Origin: Streptomyces fodineus
GTDB taxonomy: Bacteria; Actinomycetota; Actinomycetes; Streptomycetales; Streptomycetaceae
Reading direction: 5' to 3'
Assembly (NCBI RefSeq): GCF_001735805.1
Contig: NZ_CP017248.1
Coordinates: forward strand, 4,960,001-5,024,000
Length of the DNA: 64,000 nucleotides
A program made the translations under genes and the position numbers. A model generated the notes under the pieces. That model had not been told where the DNA came from. It saw only the letters and a program-made list of their open reading frames with translations, and ran no database searches. Positions 25,579-35,268 of this stretch are shown here, piece by piece. Within the stretch, counting starts at the first letter, position 1. Every line of letters starts with the position of its first letter.

Positions 25579-26194
25579 ATTGGGTGTGTCTTCCGGCTCC
25601 GGCCCTTTCGGGCTGGCCCCTTCCGACACCCAGAACATTAGCACGCCGTACGGGGTGGATTCACATCCCTTCCCCTGGCCCAGGGAACGCCCGAGCCCAG
25701 CCCAGGTCCGGGCCCAGGACCCGGACCAGAGCCCGGCCAGGACCCGAACCGGGACCCGGACCAGAGCCCCGGCAAGACCCGGACCAGGCCCCGGACCAAG
25801 ATCCGAGCCAGGCCCGGCCGGGGCCCGGTCAGAGCCCGTACCAGCCCCGCCCCTCCCGCCCGGCAGCCGAACCGCCGCGCCCTCCTACCCCGCGGACCCG
25901 TCCTTCACGTATCAAGGAGACCTGCTTCACGTATCAACCTCGTACCGGTCCCGGGCATCTGCCCAGGAGGCGGGACAGGTCCACAGCCGGGTGCGGGACA
26001 CTGGTCTTCGACCCCCTCTACGATCCATGGCAACAGGAGTGCGCACCGGGAGTTCGAAGGGGAGTCGCTGGGGGAACCGCCTGATTGCCGGGCGCGTAGA
26101 TACGATCAGTGAGCAGGACCAGCGGAACCGGCAGTACAGGCAAGGCAGCGCACACAGCAGGGCAAGGCAACGGCAGGAACGGAGGAGGTGCCCC
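25579..26194. other. fhaA upstream region with low-complexity repeats
   Basis: About 615 bases hold no supported gene. Between about 25672 and 25845 the DNA is a degenerate array of 12-18-bp blocks around GACCCGGACCAGAGCCC. A 13-bp direct repeat CTTCACGTATCAA lies at 25903-25915 and 25925-25937, exactly 22 bases apart, about two helical turns. The second half should contain the promoter of the fhaA operon. Confidence 0.55.
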
Positions 26195-27049
26195 ATGGGA
26201 GTCCTGAAGAAGTTCGAGCAGCGTCTCGAAGGTCTGGTGAACGGCACCTTCGCCAAGGTCTTCAAGTCCGAGGTCCAGCCCGTGGAGATCGCCGGCGCAC
26301 TCCAGCGCGAGTGCGACAACAACGCGACCATCTGGAACCGCGAACGGACCGTCGTACCCAATGACTTCATCGTGGAGCTGAGCACGCCGGACTACGAGCG
26401 CCTCAGCCCGTACTCCGGGCAGCTCGGCGACGAGCTGGCCGGCATGGTGCGCGACTACGCCAAGCAGCAGCGCTACACCTTCATGGGCCCGATCAAGGTC
26501 ACCCTGGAGAAGGCCGACGATCTGGACACCGGCCTGTACCGGGTGCGCTCGCGCACCCTCGCCTCCTCCAGCAGCCAGCAGGCCCCCGCGGCCCCCGCCC
26601 CCGGCCGCCCCGCGCAGGGCGCCCAGGGCGGTTACGGCTACCCGCCCGCCGCGCCCGCCGGCGCGCCTCCGATGCCGTCGTCGCCGCCGCCCGGCGCCCG
26701 CCCCGGCGGATACGGCTACCCTCAGCCCGCCACGCAGCGGCCCGCGGCCGCCCCGACGAGCGGCGGGCGCACCCGCTACTGGATCGAGATCAACGGCACC
26801 CGCCACCAGATCTCCCGCCCGACTCTGGTGATGGGCCGCAGCACCGACGCCGACGTGCGGATCGACGACCCCGGCGTCTCGCGCCGGCACTGTGAGATCC
26901 GGACCGGAACGCCCTCGACGATCCAGGATCTCGGTTCCACCAACGGCATCGTGGTGGACGGGCAGCACACCACCCGCGCTACGCTCCGCGACGGCTCGCG
27001 GATCGTCGTGGGCAGCACCACCGTTATCTATAGGCAAGCCGAAGGGTGA
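26195..27049 (+). CDS. fhaA: FHA-domain protein FhaA (DUF3662-FHA)
   Basis: 284-residue signalling adaptor. Residues 1-115 are the DUF3662 domain (MGVLKKFEQRLEGLVNGTFA ... AGALQRECDNN), then a Gly/Pro/Tyr/Ala-rich linker of about 70 residues, then an FHA domain (about 190-284) with MGRSTDADVRIDDPGVSRRHCEI and DLGSTNGIVVDG, which binds phosphothreonine. In actinobacteria FhaA is recruited by phosphorylated partners of PknB and helps control peptidoglycan synthesis. The ATG follows a GGAGGAGG. It starts the run fhaA-fhaB-pstP-rodA-pbpA-pknB on one strand. Confidence 0.95.
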   Translation: MGVLKKFEQRLEGLVNGTFAKVFKSEVQPVEIAGALQRECDNNATIWNRERTVVPNDFIVELSTPDYERLSPYSGQLGDELAGMVRDYAKQQRYTFMGPIKVTLEKADDLDTGLYRVRSRTLASSSSQQAPAAPAPGRPAQGAQGGYGYPPAAPAGAPPMPSSPPPGARPGGYGYPQPATQRPAAAPTSGGRTRYWIEINGTRHQISRPTLVMGRSTDADVRIDDPGVSRRHCEIRTGTPSTIQDLGSTNGIVVDGQHTTRATLRDGSRIVVGSTTVIYRQAEG

Positions 27050-27059
27050 AGCGGGGGCA

Positions 27060-27590
27060 ATGTCAGAGCTGACCCTCACGGTCATGCGGCTGGGTTTCCT
27101 GGCCGTACTGTGGCTGTTCGTGATCGTGGCCGTGCAGGTCATCCGGAGCGACCTGTTCGGTACGCGTGTCACCCAGCGCGGATCGCGCAGGGAGGCCGGT
27201 CGCCAGCAGCAGGCGGCCCGGCAGCAGCCCGCCGCGCCTCCGCAGCAGCGAGGCCAGCAGCGGGGCCAGCAGGGCGGCGGCCGGCGCGGGCGCAACGCCC
27301 CCAGCAAGCTGGTCGTGACCGAGGGCACACTGACCGGCACCACGGTCGCGCTCCAGGGTCAGACGGTCACGCTGGGCCGGGCGCACGACTCCACGATCGT
27401 GCTGGACGACGACTACGCCTCCAGCCGTCATGCCAGGATCTACCCGGATCGCGACGGTCAGTGGATCGTCGAGGACCTCGGCTCCACCAACGGCACCTAC
27501 CTGGACCGGTCCCGGCTGACGACCCCCACGCCGATCCCGCTGGGCGCGCCGATCCGCATCGGCAAGACCGTCATCGAGCTGCGGAAGTAG
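27060..27590 (+). CDS. fhaB: FHA-domain membrane protein FhaB/FipA-like
   Basis: 176-residue protein: an N-terminal membrane helix (MRLGFLAVLWLFVIVAVQVI), a Gln/Arg/Gly-rich linker, then an FHA domain (about 85-176) with LGRAHDSTIVLDDDYASSRH and EDLGSTNGTYLD. It corresponds to FhaB (FipA) of mycobacteria, a phosphothreonine-reading partner of the cell-division machinery and a substrate of PknB/PstP. It begins 10 bases after the fhaA stop. Confidence 0.93.
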   Translation: MSELTLTVMRLGFLAVLWLFVIVAVQVIRSDLFGTRVTQRGSRREAGRQQQAARQQPAAPPQQRGQQRGQQGGGRRGRNAPSKLVVTEGTLTGTTVALQGQTVTLGRAHDSTIVLDDDYASSRHARIYPDRDGQWIVEDLGSTNGTYLDRSRLTTPTPIPLGAPIRIGKTVIELRK

Positions 27591-27730
27591 TGCTACATCA
27601 TGAGTGAGCGCGAGCGGAGCGAGCACGCAGCGGCAGGCCGCACCCGGGCCACCGGAGCGCTCCCGACCGGAGGGTGGGCAGTGTGGCTCGACACGACCGG
27701 CTGCATTCGGAGCCGACGGGCGAGGTGCGC

Positions 27731-29284
27731 ATGAGTCTGTCACTGCGCTTTGCCGCCGGATCGCACAAGGGCATGATCCGCGAGGGCAACGAGGACTCCG
27801 GTTACGCCGGTCCCCGGCTGCTCGCGATCGCCGACGGCATGGGCGGCCAGGCGGCCGGCGAGGTCGCCTCCTCCGAGGTCATCTCCACCCTGGTCACGCT
27901 CGACGACGACGTGCCCGGCTCCGACATCCTCACCTCGCTCGGCACGGCCGTGCAGCGCGCCAACGACCAGCTGCGCGCCATGGTCGAGGAGGACCCCCAG
28001 CTCGAGGGCATGGGGACGACCCTCACCGCCCTGCTGTGGACCGGGCAGCGGCTCGGTCTCGTGCACGTCGGCGACTCGCGCGCCTATCTGCTGCGTGACG
28101 GAGTTCTCACGCAGATCACCCAGGACCACACCTGGGTGCAGCGGCTCGTGGACGAGGGCCGGATCACCGAAGAGGAAGCCACCACTCACCCGCAGCGCTC
28201 CCTGCTGATGCGCGCCCTCGGCAGCGCCGAGCACGTCGAGCCCGATCTGTCGATCCGCGAGGTGCGGGCCGGCGACCGCTATCTGATCTGCTCCGACGGG
28301 CTGTCCGGGGTCGTCTCCCACCAGACGTTGGAGGAGACCCTCGCCAGCTACCAGGGCCCGCAGGAGACCGTGCAGGAGCTGATCCAGCTCGCGCTGCGCG
28401 GCGGCGGCCCCGACAACATCACCGTCATCGTCGCCGACGTCCTCGACCTGGACCAGGGCGACACCCTCGCCGGGCAGCTGTCCGACCAGCCGGTCGTGGT
28501 CGGCGCCGTCGCCGAGAACCAGCACCATCTGCACGACAACGGCATCATGCAGACCCCGGCCGGCCGCGCCTCCCACCTGGGCCGCCAGGCGCCCGGGCAC
28601 GGCGGCGGCGAGTTCGGCCCGCCCGGCTCCGGCGACACCACCGGGTACATCCCGGCGGGCAGCTTCGGCGACTACGCCGACGGCGAGCTCACCAAGCCGC
28701 GCGGGCAGCGCAAGTGGCTGAAGAGATCCCTCTACAGCGTGCTCGCCCTCGCCGTCATCGGCGGCGGCCTCTACGGCGGCTACCAGTGGACGCAGACGCA
28801 GTACTACGTCGGCGCCAAGGACGAGCACGTGGCCCTGTACCGCGGGATCAGCCAGGACCTGGCCTGGGTGTCGCTGTCGAAGGTGGAGAAGGACCACCCC
28901 GAGATCGAACTCAAGTACCTGCCGCCGTACCAGCAGAAGCAGGTGAAGGCCACGATCACCGCGGGCGGTCTGCAGCAGGCCCAGGCGAAGATCGACGCGC
29001 TGTCCGTGCAGGCTTCCGCGTGCCGGAAGCAGGCGGAGCGCCAGGCCGCCGAGTCCCAGCGGAACGCCAAGACGGGCCAGGGCGAGGCCGGAGGTACCAC
29101 GGGAACCACCCGTACCGCCTTCACGTCCAAGGCATCACCGACGCCGAACCCGTCAACGGGTACGGCGTCGAAGAAGCCCCCGACAACGTCCTCGAAGCCC
29201 CCGACCCCGACCGCCACTCCGAACCCCGGCCCGAGCCTCTCCGAGGATGAGCAGAAGGTCGTCGATCAGTGCGGCAAGCAGTAG
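27731..29284 (+). CDS. pstP: PP2C-family Ser/Thr phosphatase PstP
   Basis: 517-residue protein phosphatase. The catalytic domain (about 1-240) has the metal-binding acidic motifs REGNEDSGY, IADGMGGQAAGE, HVGDSRAYLL, CSDGLSGVV and GGPDNITVIV. A linker, a single membrane helix (about 334-354) and an extracytoplasmic part follow; the end is Ser/Thr/Pro/Lys-rich. It reverses phosphorylation by the co-transcribed PknB. The ATG at 27731 follows GAGGT; upstream in-frame starts are possible but would add unconserved residues. The 140-base gap after fhaB is the largest in this operon. Confidence 0.93.
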   Translation: MSLSLRFAAGSHKGMIREGNEDSGYAGPRLLAIADGMGGQAAGEVASSEVISTLVTLDDDVPGSDILTSLGTAVQRANDQLRAMVEEDPQLEGMGTTLTALLWTGQRLGLVHVGDSRAYLLRDGVLTQITQDHTWVQRLVDEGRITEEEATTHPQRSLLMRALGSAEHVEPDLSIREVRAGDRYLICSDGLSGVVSHQTLEETLASYQGPQETVQELIQLALRGGGPDNITVIVADVLDLDQGDTLAGQLSDQPVVVGAVAENQHHLHDNGIMQTPAGRASHLGRQAPGHGGGEFGPPGSGDTTGYIPAGSFGDYADGELTKPRGQRKWLKRSLYSVLALAVIGGGLYGGYQWTQTQYYVGAKDEHVALYRGISQDLAWVSLSKVEKDHPEIELKYLPPYQQKQVKATITAGGLQQAQAKIDALSVQASACRKQAERQAAESQRNAKTGQGEAGGTTGTTRTAFTSKASPTPNPSTGTASKKPPTTSSKPPTPTATPNPGPSLSEDEQKVVDQCGKQ

Positions 29285-29311
29285 CCGAGCCGCGAGAGGC
29301 ACCGTCACACG

Positions 29312-30754
29312 ATGAGCAGTACGACTAACCCGCCGACGCACCACACGTCCACGATCGGCGCGATCGGCGCACCGAGCCGCCGCAACACCGAGCTGGCCCT
29401 GCTGGTCTTCGCGGTGGCCGTCCCGGTGTTCGCCTACGCCAACGTGGGCCTGGCCATCAGCAACCACGTGCCCGCCGGACTGCTGGAGTACGGCCTCGGC
29501 CTCGGCCTGATGGCCGGCGTCGCCCATCTCGCCGTACGGAAGTTCGCCCCGTACGCCGACCCGCTGCTGCTGCCGCTGGCCACGCTGCTCAACGGGCTCG
29601 GGCTGGTCGTCATCTGGCGCCTGGACCAGTCGAAGCTGCTGCAGTCACTGCCCCACTTCGCCCCGGCCGCGACCCGGCAGCTGCTGTACAGCGCGCTGGG
29701 TATCGCCATGTTCGCGGCCGTGCTGATCTTCCTGAAGGACCATCGTGTCCTGCAGCGCTACACGTACATCTCGATGTTCGGCGCGCTGGTCCTGCTCCTG
29801 CTGCCGCTGGTACCGGGCCTCGGGGCCAACATCTACGGCGCCAAGATCTGGATCAACATCCCCGGCCTCGGGTCCCTGCAGCCCGGTGAGTTCGCGAAGA
29901 TCGTCCTCGCGGTCTTCTTCGCCGGCTACCTGATGGTCAAGCGCGACGCCCTGGCCCTCGCCAGCCGCCGTTTCATGGGCCTGTACCTGCCGCGCGGCCG
30001 CGACCTCGGTCCGATCCTGGTCGTCTGGGCGATGTCGATCCTCATCCTGGTCTTCGAGACCGACCTCGGCACCTCGCTGCTGTTCTTCGGCCTGTTCGTG
30101 ATCATGCTGTACGTCGCCACCGAGCGGACCAGCTGGATCGTCTTCGGTCTGCTGATGTCCGCCGTCGGCGCGGTCGGCGTGGCGAGCTTCGAGCCGCACG
30201 TGAAGAGCCGCGTCGAGTCCTGGCTCGACCCGATGAAGGAGTTCACCCTCAGCCGCCAGGGCGTGGTCGGCCACTCCGAGCAGCTGCAGCAGGCGCTGTG
30301 GGCGTTCGGCTCCGGCGGCACCCTCGGCACCGGCCTCGGCCAGGGCCACTCGGACCTGATCCGGTTCGCCGCCAACTCCGACTTCATCCTCGCCACCTTC
30401 GGCGAGGAGCTGGGCCTCGCGGGCATCATGGCGATCCTGCTGATCTACGGCCTGATCGTGGAGCGCGGCGTGCGCACCGCCCTCGCCGCCCGCGACCCGT
30501 TCGGCAAGCTGCTCGCCGTGGGCCTGTCCGGCGCCTTCGCGCTGCAGGTGTTCGTCGTGGCCGGCGGTGTGATGGGCCTCATCCCGCTGACCGGTATGAC
30601 GATGCCGTTCGTCGCGTACGGCGGTTCCTCCGTGCTGGCCAACTGGGCGCTGATCGGCATCCTCATCCGCATCAGCGACACCGCCCGCCGCCCGGCGCCC
30701 ACCCCCGCGACCAACCCCGACGCCGAGATGACCCAGGTGGTCCGCCCGTCATGA
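29312..30754 (+). CDS. rodA: SEDS peptidoglycan glycosyltransferase (FtsW/RodA/SpoVE family)
   Basis: 480-residue polytopic SEDS protein. Conserved parts include NGLGLVVIWRLDQSK, INIPGLGSLQPGEFAKI, FETDLGTSLLFFG, the AFGSGGTLGTGLGQGH loop and the PLTGMTMPFVAYGGSSVLANW end. It polymerises lipid II with the transpeptidase PbpA, whose gene overlaps it by four bases (ATGA). By position it is the rodA of the actinobacterial pstP-rodA-pbpA-pknB block; Streptomyces has further FtsW/RodA paralogues, so the symbol indicates position rather than proven function. Confidence 0.92.
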   Translation: MSSTTNPPTHHTSTIGAIGAPSRRNTELALLVFAVAVPVFAYANVGLAISNHVPAGLLEYGLGLGLMAGVAHLAVRKFAPYADPLLLPLATLLNGLGLVVIWRLDQSKLLQSLPHFAPAATRQLLYSALGIAMFAAVLIFLKDHRVLQRYTYISMFGALVLLLLPLVPGLGANIYGAKIWINIPGLGSLQPGEFAKIVLAVFFAGYLMVKRDALALASRRFMGLYLPRGRDLGPILVVWAMSILILVFETDLGTSLLFFGLFVIMLYVATERTSWIVFGLLMSAVGAVGVASFEPHVKSRVESWLDPMKEFTLSRQGVVGHSEQLQQALWAFGSGGTLGTGLGQGHSDLIRFAANSDFILATFGEELGLAGIMAILLIYGLIVERGVRTALAARDPFGKLLAVGLSGAFALQVFVVAGGVMGLIPLTGMTMPFVAYGGSSVLANWALIGILIRISDTARRPAPTPATNPDAEMTQVVRPS

Positions 30755-32220
30755 ACAAACCCCTGCGCCGGATCGCGATCTTCTGCGGCCTCCTCGTACT
30801 GGCCCTGCTGATCCGCGACAACTACCTCCAGTACGTCAAGGCCGAGCAGCTGGCGAGCGAGAAGGACAACCGCCGGGTCGCCATCCAGCGCTACGCGCAC
30901 CCGCGCGGCGACATCATCGTCGACGGCAACCCGATAACCGGCTCCGTCGTCTCCAAGAGCGGCGACTTCAAGTACAAGCGCACGTACAAGAACGGGCCCA
31001 TGTGGTCCCCGGTCACCGGCTACTCCTCGCAGGCCTTCGACAGCAGCCAGCTGGAGAAGATCGACGACGGCATCCTCTCCGGCAACGACGACCGGCTCTT
31101 CTTCCGCAAGACCCTCGACATGATCACGGGGAAGCCGCAGCTGGGCGGCAACGTCGTCACCACGCTGAACGCGTCCGCGCAGAAGGCGGCGTACGACGGG
31201 CTGGCCAAGCAGGGCGGCAAGGGCGCGGTCGTCGCCCTGGAGCCGTCCACCGGCAAGATCCTGGCGCTGGCCTCCTACCCGTCGTACGACCCCTCGTCCT
31301 TCGCGGGGTACTCCGACAACGACGCCAAGGCCTGGAACAGCCTCAAGAGCAGCAAGGCCGATCCGATGCTGAACCGGGCGCTGCGCGAGACCTACCCGCC
31401 GGGCTCCACGTTCAAGGTGGTCACCGCCGCGGCGGCGCTGGAGAACGGGCTGTACAAGTCGGCCGACGAGCAGACGAACTCGCCGCTGCCGTGGACCATG
31501 CCGGGCACGACGACGCAGCTGAAGAACGAGGGCAACATCCCCTGCAAGAACGCCAACCTGCGCACGGCGCTGCAGTTCTCCTGCAACACGGTCTTCGGCA
31601 AGATCGGCTCCGACCTCGGCAACGACAAGATGCTGACCGAGGCGAAGAAGTTCGGCTTCGACGCCGAGCAGTTCACCCCGGTCCGCACCAACGCGTCGGT
31701 GTTCTCCGACAACATGAACCAGTCGCAGACCGCGCTGTCCTCCATCGGCCAGTACAACACCGCCGCGACCCCGCTGCAGATGGCCATGGTCGCCTCGGCG
31801 GTCGCCAATGACGGCAAGCTGATGAAGCCGTACATGGTGGACAAGCTCCAGGGGCCCAACCTCGACACGGTCGCGCAGACCGAGCCGCAGGAGATGAGCC
31901 GCCCGCTGTCCTCGCAGAACGCACAGATCCTGCAGGACATGATGCAGACGGTGGTCGAGAAGGGCACCGGTACGAACGCCAAGATCGACGGCGTCACGGT
32001 CGGCGGCAAGACCGGTACCGCGCAGCACGGTGTGGCGAACAGCGCCAACCCGTACGCGTGGTTCATCTCCTACGCCAAGCTGCCCGACGGCAGCTCGCCG
32101 GTCGCCGTGGCCGTGGTGATCGAGGACGGCAGCGCCAACCGCGACGACATCTCCGGTGGCGGCCTGGCCGCGCCGATCGCGAAGAACGTCATGGAGGCGG
32201 TCATCAAGTCCAAGAAGTGA
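30751..32220 (+). CDS. pbpA: Class B penicillin-binding protein PbpA
   Basis: 489-residue transpeptidase with an N-terminal membrane helix (RIAIFCGLLVLALLI). The penicillin-binding domain has STFK near residue 218 (nucleophile Ser), SCN near 277 and KTGT near 420. The preceding dimerisation domain includes the RGDIIVDGNPITGS motif. It cross-links septal or lateral wall peptidoglycan together with the SEDS protein encoded just before. Its start overlaps that gene. Normal length. Confidence 0.95.
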   Translation: MNKPLRRIAIFCGLLVLALLIRDNYLQYVKAEQLASEKDNRRVAIQRYAHPRGDIIVDGNPITGSVVSKSGDFKYKRTYKNGPMWSPVTGYSSQAFDSSQLEKIDDGILSGNDDRLFFRKTLDMITGKPQLGGNVVTTLNASAQKAAYDGLAKQGGKGAVVALEPSTGKILALASYPSYDPSSFAGYSDNDAKAWNSLKSSKADPMLNRALRETYPPGSTFKVVTAAAALENGLYKSADEQTNSPLPWTMPGTTTQLKNEGNIPCKNANLRTALQFSCNTVFGKIGSDLGNDKMLTEAKKFGFDAEQFTPVRTNASVFSDNMNQSQTALSSIGQYNTAATPLQMAMVASAVANDGKLMKPYMVDKLQGPNLDTVAQTEPQEMSRPLSSQNAQILQDMMQTVVEKGTGTNAKIDGVTVGGKTGTAQHGVANSANPYAWFISYAKLPDGSSPVAVAVVIEDGSANRDDISGGGLAAPIAKNVMEAVIKSKK

Positions 32221-32356
32221 CCTTGGCCGCAGGAAGTGACGCCGCTCACGTCTCCTTCACATCGCTGCACGTTGCGATACCGGTCCTGTATCGGGTTCCG
32301 GGCTTGGACAGGCCATACAAAGCGAGCCGGGTACGGTAGGCCCGGACGGCAGCCTC

Positions 32357-32382
32357 CGGCCGTGCACGAACGTGTACGGCCG
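32357..32382. promoter_or_regulatory. 26-bp palindrome upstream of pknB
   Basis: CGGCCGTGCACG and CGTGTACGGCCG are 12-bp arms with one mismatched pair and a 2-base centre, 29 bases before the pknB start. The position between promoter and start suggests an operator or a leader hairpin controlling pknB apart from pbpA. Confidence 0.5.
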
Positions 32383-32411
32383 AGACCGACGGAGAGGGCT
32401 GGTAGGTAGCT

Positions 32412-34405
32412 ATGGAAGAGCCGCGTCGCCTCGGCGGCCGGTACGAGCTGGGCCAGGTGCTCGGCCGTGGTGGCATGGCCGAGGTCTACCTCGCGCATGA
32501 CACCCGCCTGGGCCGCACCGTGGCAGTGAAGACCCTGCGCGCCGACCTGGCACGCGACCCTTCCTTCCAGGCCCGGTTCCGCCGGGAGGCCCAGTCGGCC
32601 GCCTCGCTCAACCATCCCGCGATCGTCGCGGTCTACGACACGGGCGAGGACTACATCGACGGGGTCTCCATCCCGTACATCGTGATGGAGTACGTAGACG
32701 GTTCCACGCTCCGCGAACTCCTCCACTCCGGTCGCAAGCTCCTGCCCGAGCGCGCGATGGAGATGACCATCGGCATCCTCCAGGGCCTGGAGTACGCCCA
32801 CCGCAACGGCATCGTCCACCGTGACATCAAGCCGGCCAACGTCATGCTGACGCGCAACGGCCAGGTCAAGGTGATGGACTTCGGCATCGCCCGCGCCATG
32901 GGCGACTCCGGCATGACCATGACACAGACGGCGGCGGTGATCGGTACGGCCCAGTACCTCTCGCCGGAGCAGGCGAAGGGCGAGCAGGTCGACGCGCGCT
33001 CGGACCTGTACTCGACGGGTTGCCTGCTCTACGAGCTGCTGACGGTGAGGCCGCCCTTCGTCGGCGACTCCCCTGTCGCGGTGGCCTACCAGCACGTCCG
33101 CGAGGAACCCCAGGCCCCGTCGGTCTTCGACCCCGAGATCACGCCCGAGATGGACGCGATCGTCCTGAAGGCGCTGGTCAAGGACCCGAACTACCGCTAC
33201 CAGTCGGCCGACGAGATGCGCGCCGACATCGAGGCCTGCCTGGACGGCCAGCCGGTAGCGGCGACGGCCGCGATGGGTGCGGTGGGCTACGGCGGCTACC
33301 CCGACGACCAGCCGACGACGGCCCTGCGCCCGGACGCCGGCGCGGGAGCGACCTCCATGCTCCCGCCGATGAACCCGGACGACGGCGGCTACGGCTACGA
33401 CGAGGGCCCCGGCCGCCGGGGCCGCCAGCAGAAGAAGTCCAACACCTCCACGATCCTGCTGGTGGTCGCGGGCGTCCTGGTGCTGATCGGCGCGATCCTG
33501 ATCGGCAAGTGGGTGGCGAGCGGCGGCAACACGGGCGACGGCAAGGTACCGGTGCCGAACTTCGTCGGTGTGTCCCAGGGCACGGCCAGGAAGATGGCCG
33601 AGAACGTCGACCTCAAGGTCAGCACCTCCGCCAAGCCCTGCGACAACCAGCCCAAGGGCAACGTCTGCTCGCAGAACCCCGACAACGGCATCAAGGTCGA
33701 CAAGGGCAGCACAGTCAGCCTGGTGATCTCGACGGGCGCGCCGAAGGTGGACGTTCCGGACGTCCGCGGGCTCCAGTTCGACCAGGCTCAGACCCAGCTG
33801 GAGGGCAAGGGCTTCAAGGTCGAGAAGCAGACCCAGGTGTCGGCCCAGCCGGCCGGCGTGGTCATCACCCAGGACCCGCAGGGCGGCACGAGCAGGCAGA
33901 AGGGCACCACGATCACCCTCACGGTCGCCAAGCCCGAGGACAAGGTCACGATCCCCCAGGACATCATCGGCCAGTCCTGCGACACGGCGAAGACCGAGCT
34001 GCAGAACCTGGGCCTGTCGCCCTCCTGCAACGACACCCCACGCCCAACCAGGCCGACGACGGCAAGGTCCTGTCGACCAACCCGGCCGTCGGCCAGCAGC
34101 TCGCCAAGAACACCAGCGTGGTGATCAACGTGGGCAAGTTCCAGGGTGGCCAGACGCAGGGCCAGGTGCCGAACGTCACCGGCCAGACCCTGAAGCAGGC
34201 CCAGCAGATCCTTCAGCAGCAGGGCTACACGAACATCTCGGTCCAGGGACCGAACGACGACAAGGCACGGGTCCTGCAGCAGAACCCGCCGCAGGGCACC
34301 CAGGCCGACCCGAGCAACACCCAGATCGTCCTGACCACCGTGGACGTCGGCGGCGGCAACAACGGCGGTAACAACGGCGGCATCTTCGGCGGCATCAACG
34401 GCTGA
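32412..34405 (+). pseudogene. pknB: PknB-type Ser/Thr kinase with PASTA domains, frameshifted in this sequence
   Basis: Transmembrane receptor kinase of the growth operon. The kinase domain (about 10-275) is complete: GRGGMAEVYLA, Lys in VAVKTLR, HRDIKPANVML, DFGIARAMG and YLSPEQAKG. A membrane helix (about 346-366) and extracellular PASTA domains follow. The initial frame leaves the conserved sequence after LSPSCNDT near residue 541 and stops at 34124; the rest of PASTA 3 and all of PASTA 4 continue in another frame to 34405. Adding one C to the CCCC run at 34036-34039 restores a single frame of about 664 residues with four PASTA domains. So it is either a sequencing error or a real mutation that spares the kinase but truncates the muropeptide sensor. 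Confidence 0.88.
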
Positions 34406-34419
34406 TCCAGCCACCGGCA

Positions 34420-34461
34420 GACGGGTCCGCCCAGGAACTCTGGTTCCCGGGCGGACCCGTC
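34420..34461. terminator. Bidirectional terminator between pknB and the sortase genes
   Basis: GACGGGTCCGCCC and its exact complement GGGCGGACCCGTC form a 13-bp stem with a 16-base loop that itself can pair (GGAAC/GTTCC). It lies between the convergent pknB and sortase genes. Confidence 0.8.
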
Positions 34462-34492
34462 TTGGTCTGCGGATCTCCTGCGAGGAGGTGTG

Positions 34493-35245
34493 TCAGCGCA
34501 GCTCCGCCGGAGGCGTCCGCTTGCTGTCCACCTTCTCCACCCGGACCAGCTCGCCCCAGACCACGTAGCGGTACTCGGAGGTGTACACCGGCGTGCAGGT
34601 CGTCAGGGTGATGTAGTGGCCCGGCTTCTTCGCGCCGGACTCCTTCGGGATCGGGGCGATGACCTTGACGTTGTACTTCGAGGTCTCCGGGAGGATCGAG
34701 AAGACCTTGTAGACGTACCAGTCGTCGCGCGTCTCGAAGACGATCGGGTCGCCCTGCTTCACCTTGTCGATGTTGTGGAACTTCGCCCCGTGCCCGTCCC
34801 GGTGGGCGGCGAGGGTGAAGTTGCCGTTCCTGCCGGTTATGGGGAGCGTGGCCTTGAGCGGGTCGGTGTAGTAGCCGGCCACGCCGTCGTTGAGGACGTC
34901 CGTGCCCGTGCCCTTCTCGACCAGGACCACGCCGTTCTTCATCGACGGCACATGCAGGAAGCCGATGCCGTCCTTGGTGTCCAGCGCCCCCGGACCGGAG
35001 TCCGCCGCGTGGGCCCAGTGCCGACGGACCGTGGCGGCTTCCTTGTCTGCTTTGCGGTCCGCTATCACGTTCGTCCACCACAGCGAGTAGACGACGAACA
35101 GAGCCAGCAACAGGCCTGCGGTGATCAGGAGTTCACCGAAGACGCTGACCGCCATCGCTATCCGGCCGGGGCGCCGACCGCGCGGGGCGGGACTCGGCTC
35201 GGACGCGTCCGTGTGTTCTTCGGTGTCGTCGGCGGTCGCTGCCAC
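34493..35245 (-). CDS. srtE2: Class E sortase (SrtE2-like)
   Basis: 250-residue sortase: cytoplasmic Glu/Asp/Pro-rich head, membrane helix (ELLITAGLLLALFVVYSLWW) and an outer beta-barrel domain with the catalytic His in LAAHRDGHG, the Cys in ITLTTCTP near residue 217 and the Arg in SEYRYVVWG. Class E sortases anchor LAXTG-type proteins such as chaplins in Streptomyces. By position after pknB it matches SrtE2 of S. coelicolor (from memory). The GTG at 35245 was chosen for the preceding GAGGAA; it lies 23 bases after the upstream sortase stop. Confidence 0.88.
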   Translation of the reverse strand: MAATADDTEEHTDASEPSPAPRGRRPGRIAMAVSVFGELLITAGLLLALFVVYSLWWTNVIADRKADKEAATVRRHWAHAADSGPGALDTKDGIGFLHVPSMKNGVVLVEKGTGTDVLNDGVAGYYTDPLKATLPITGRNGNFTLAAHRDGHGAKFHNIDKVKQGDPIVFETRDDWYVYKVFSILPETSKYNVKVIAPIPKESGAKKPGHYITLTTCTPVYTSEYRYVVWGELVRVEKVDSKRTPPAELR

Positions 35246-35268
35246 AGTTTCCTCTGCCCCTACTCGCT

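Noticed and set aside
26195..26197. Upstream extension of fhaA to 25526
   Set aside because: The extension reads through tRNA-adjacent low-complexity DNA; the ATG at 26195 has a strong GGAGGAGG and begins the conserved domain.
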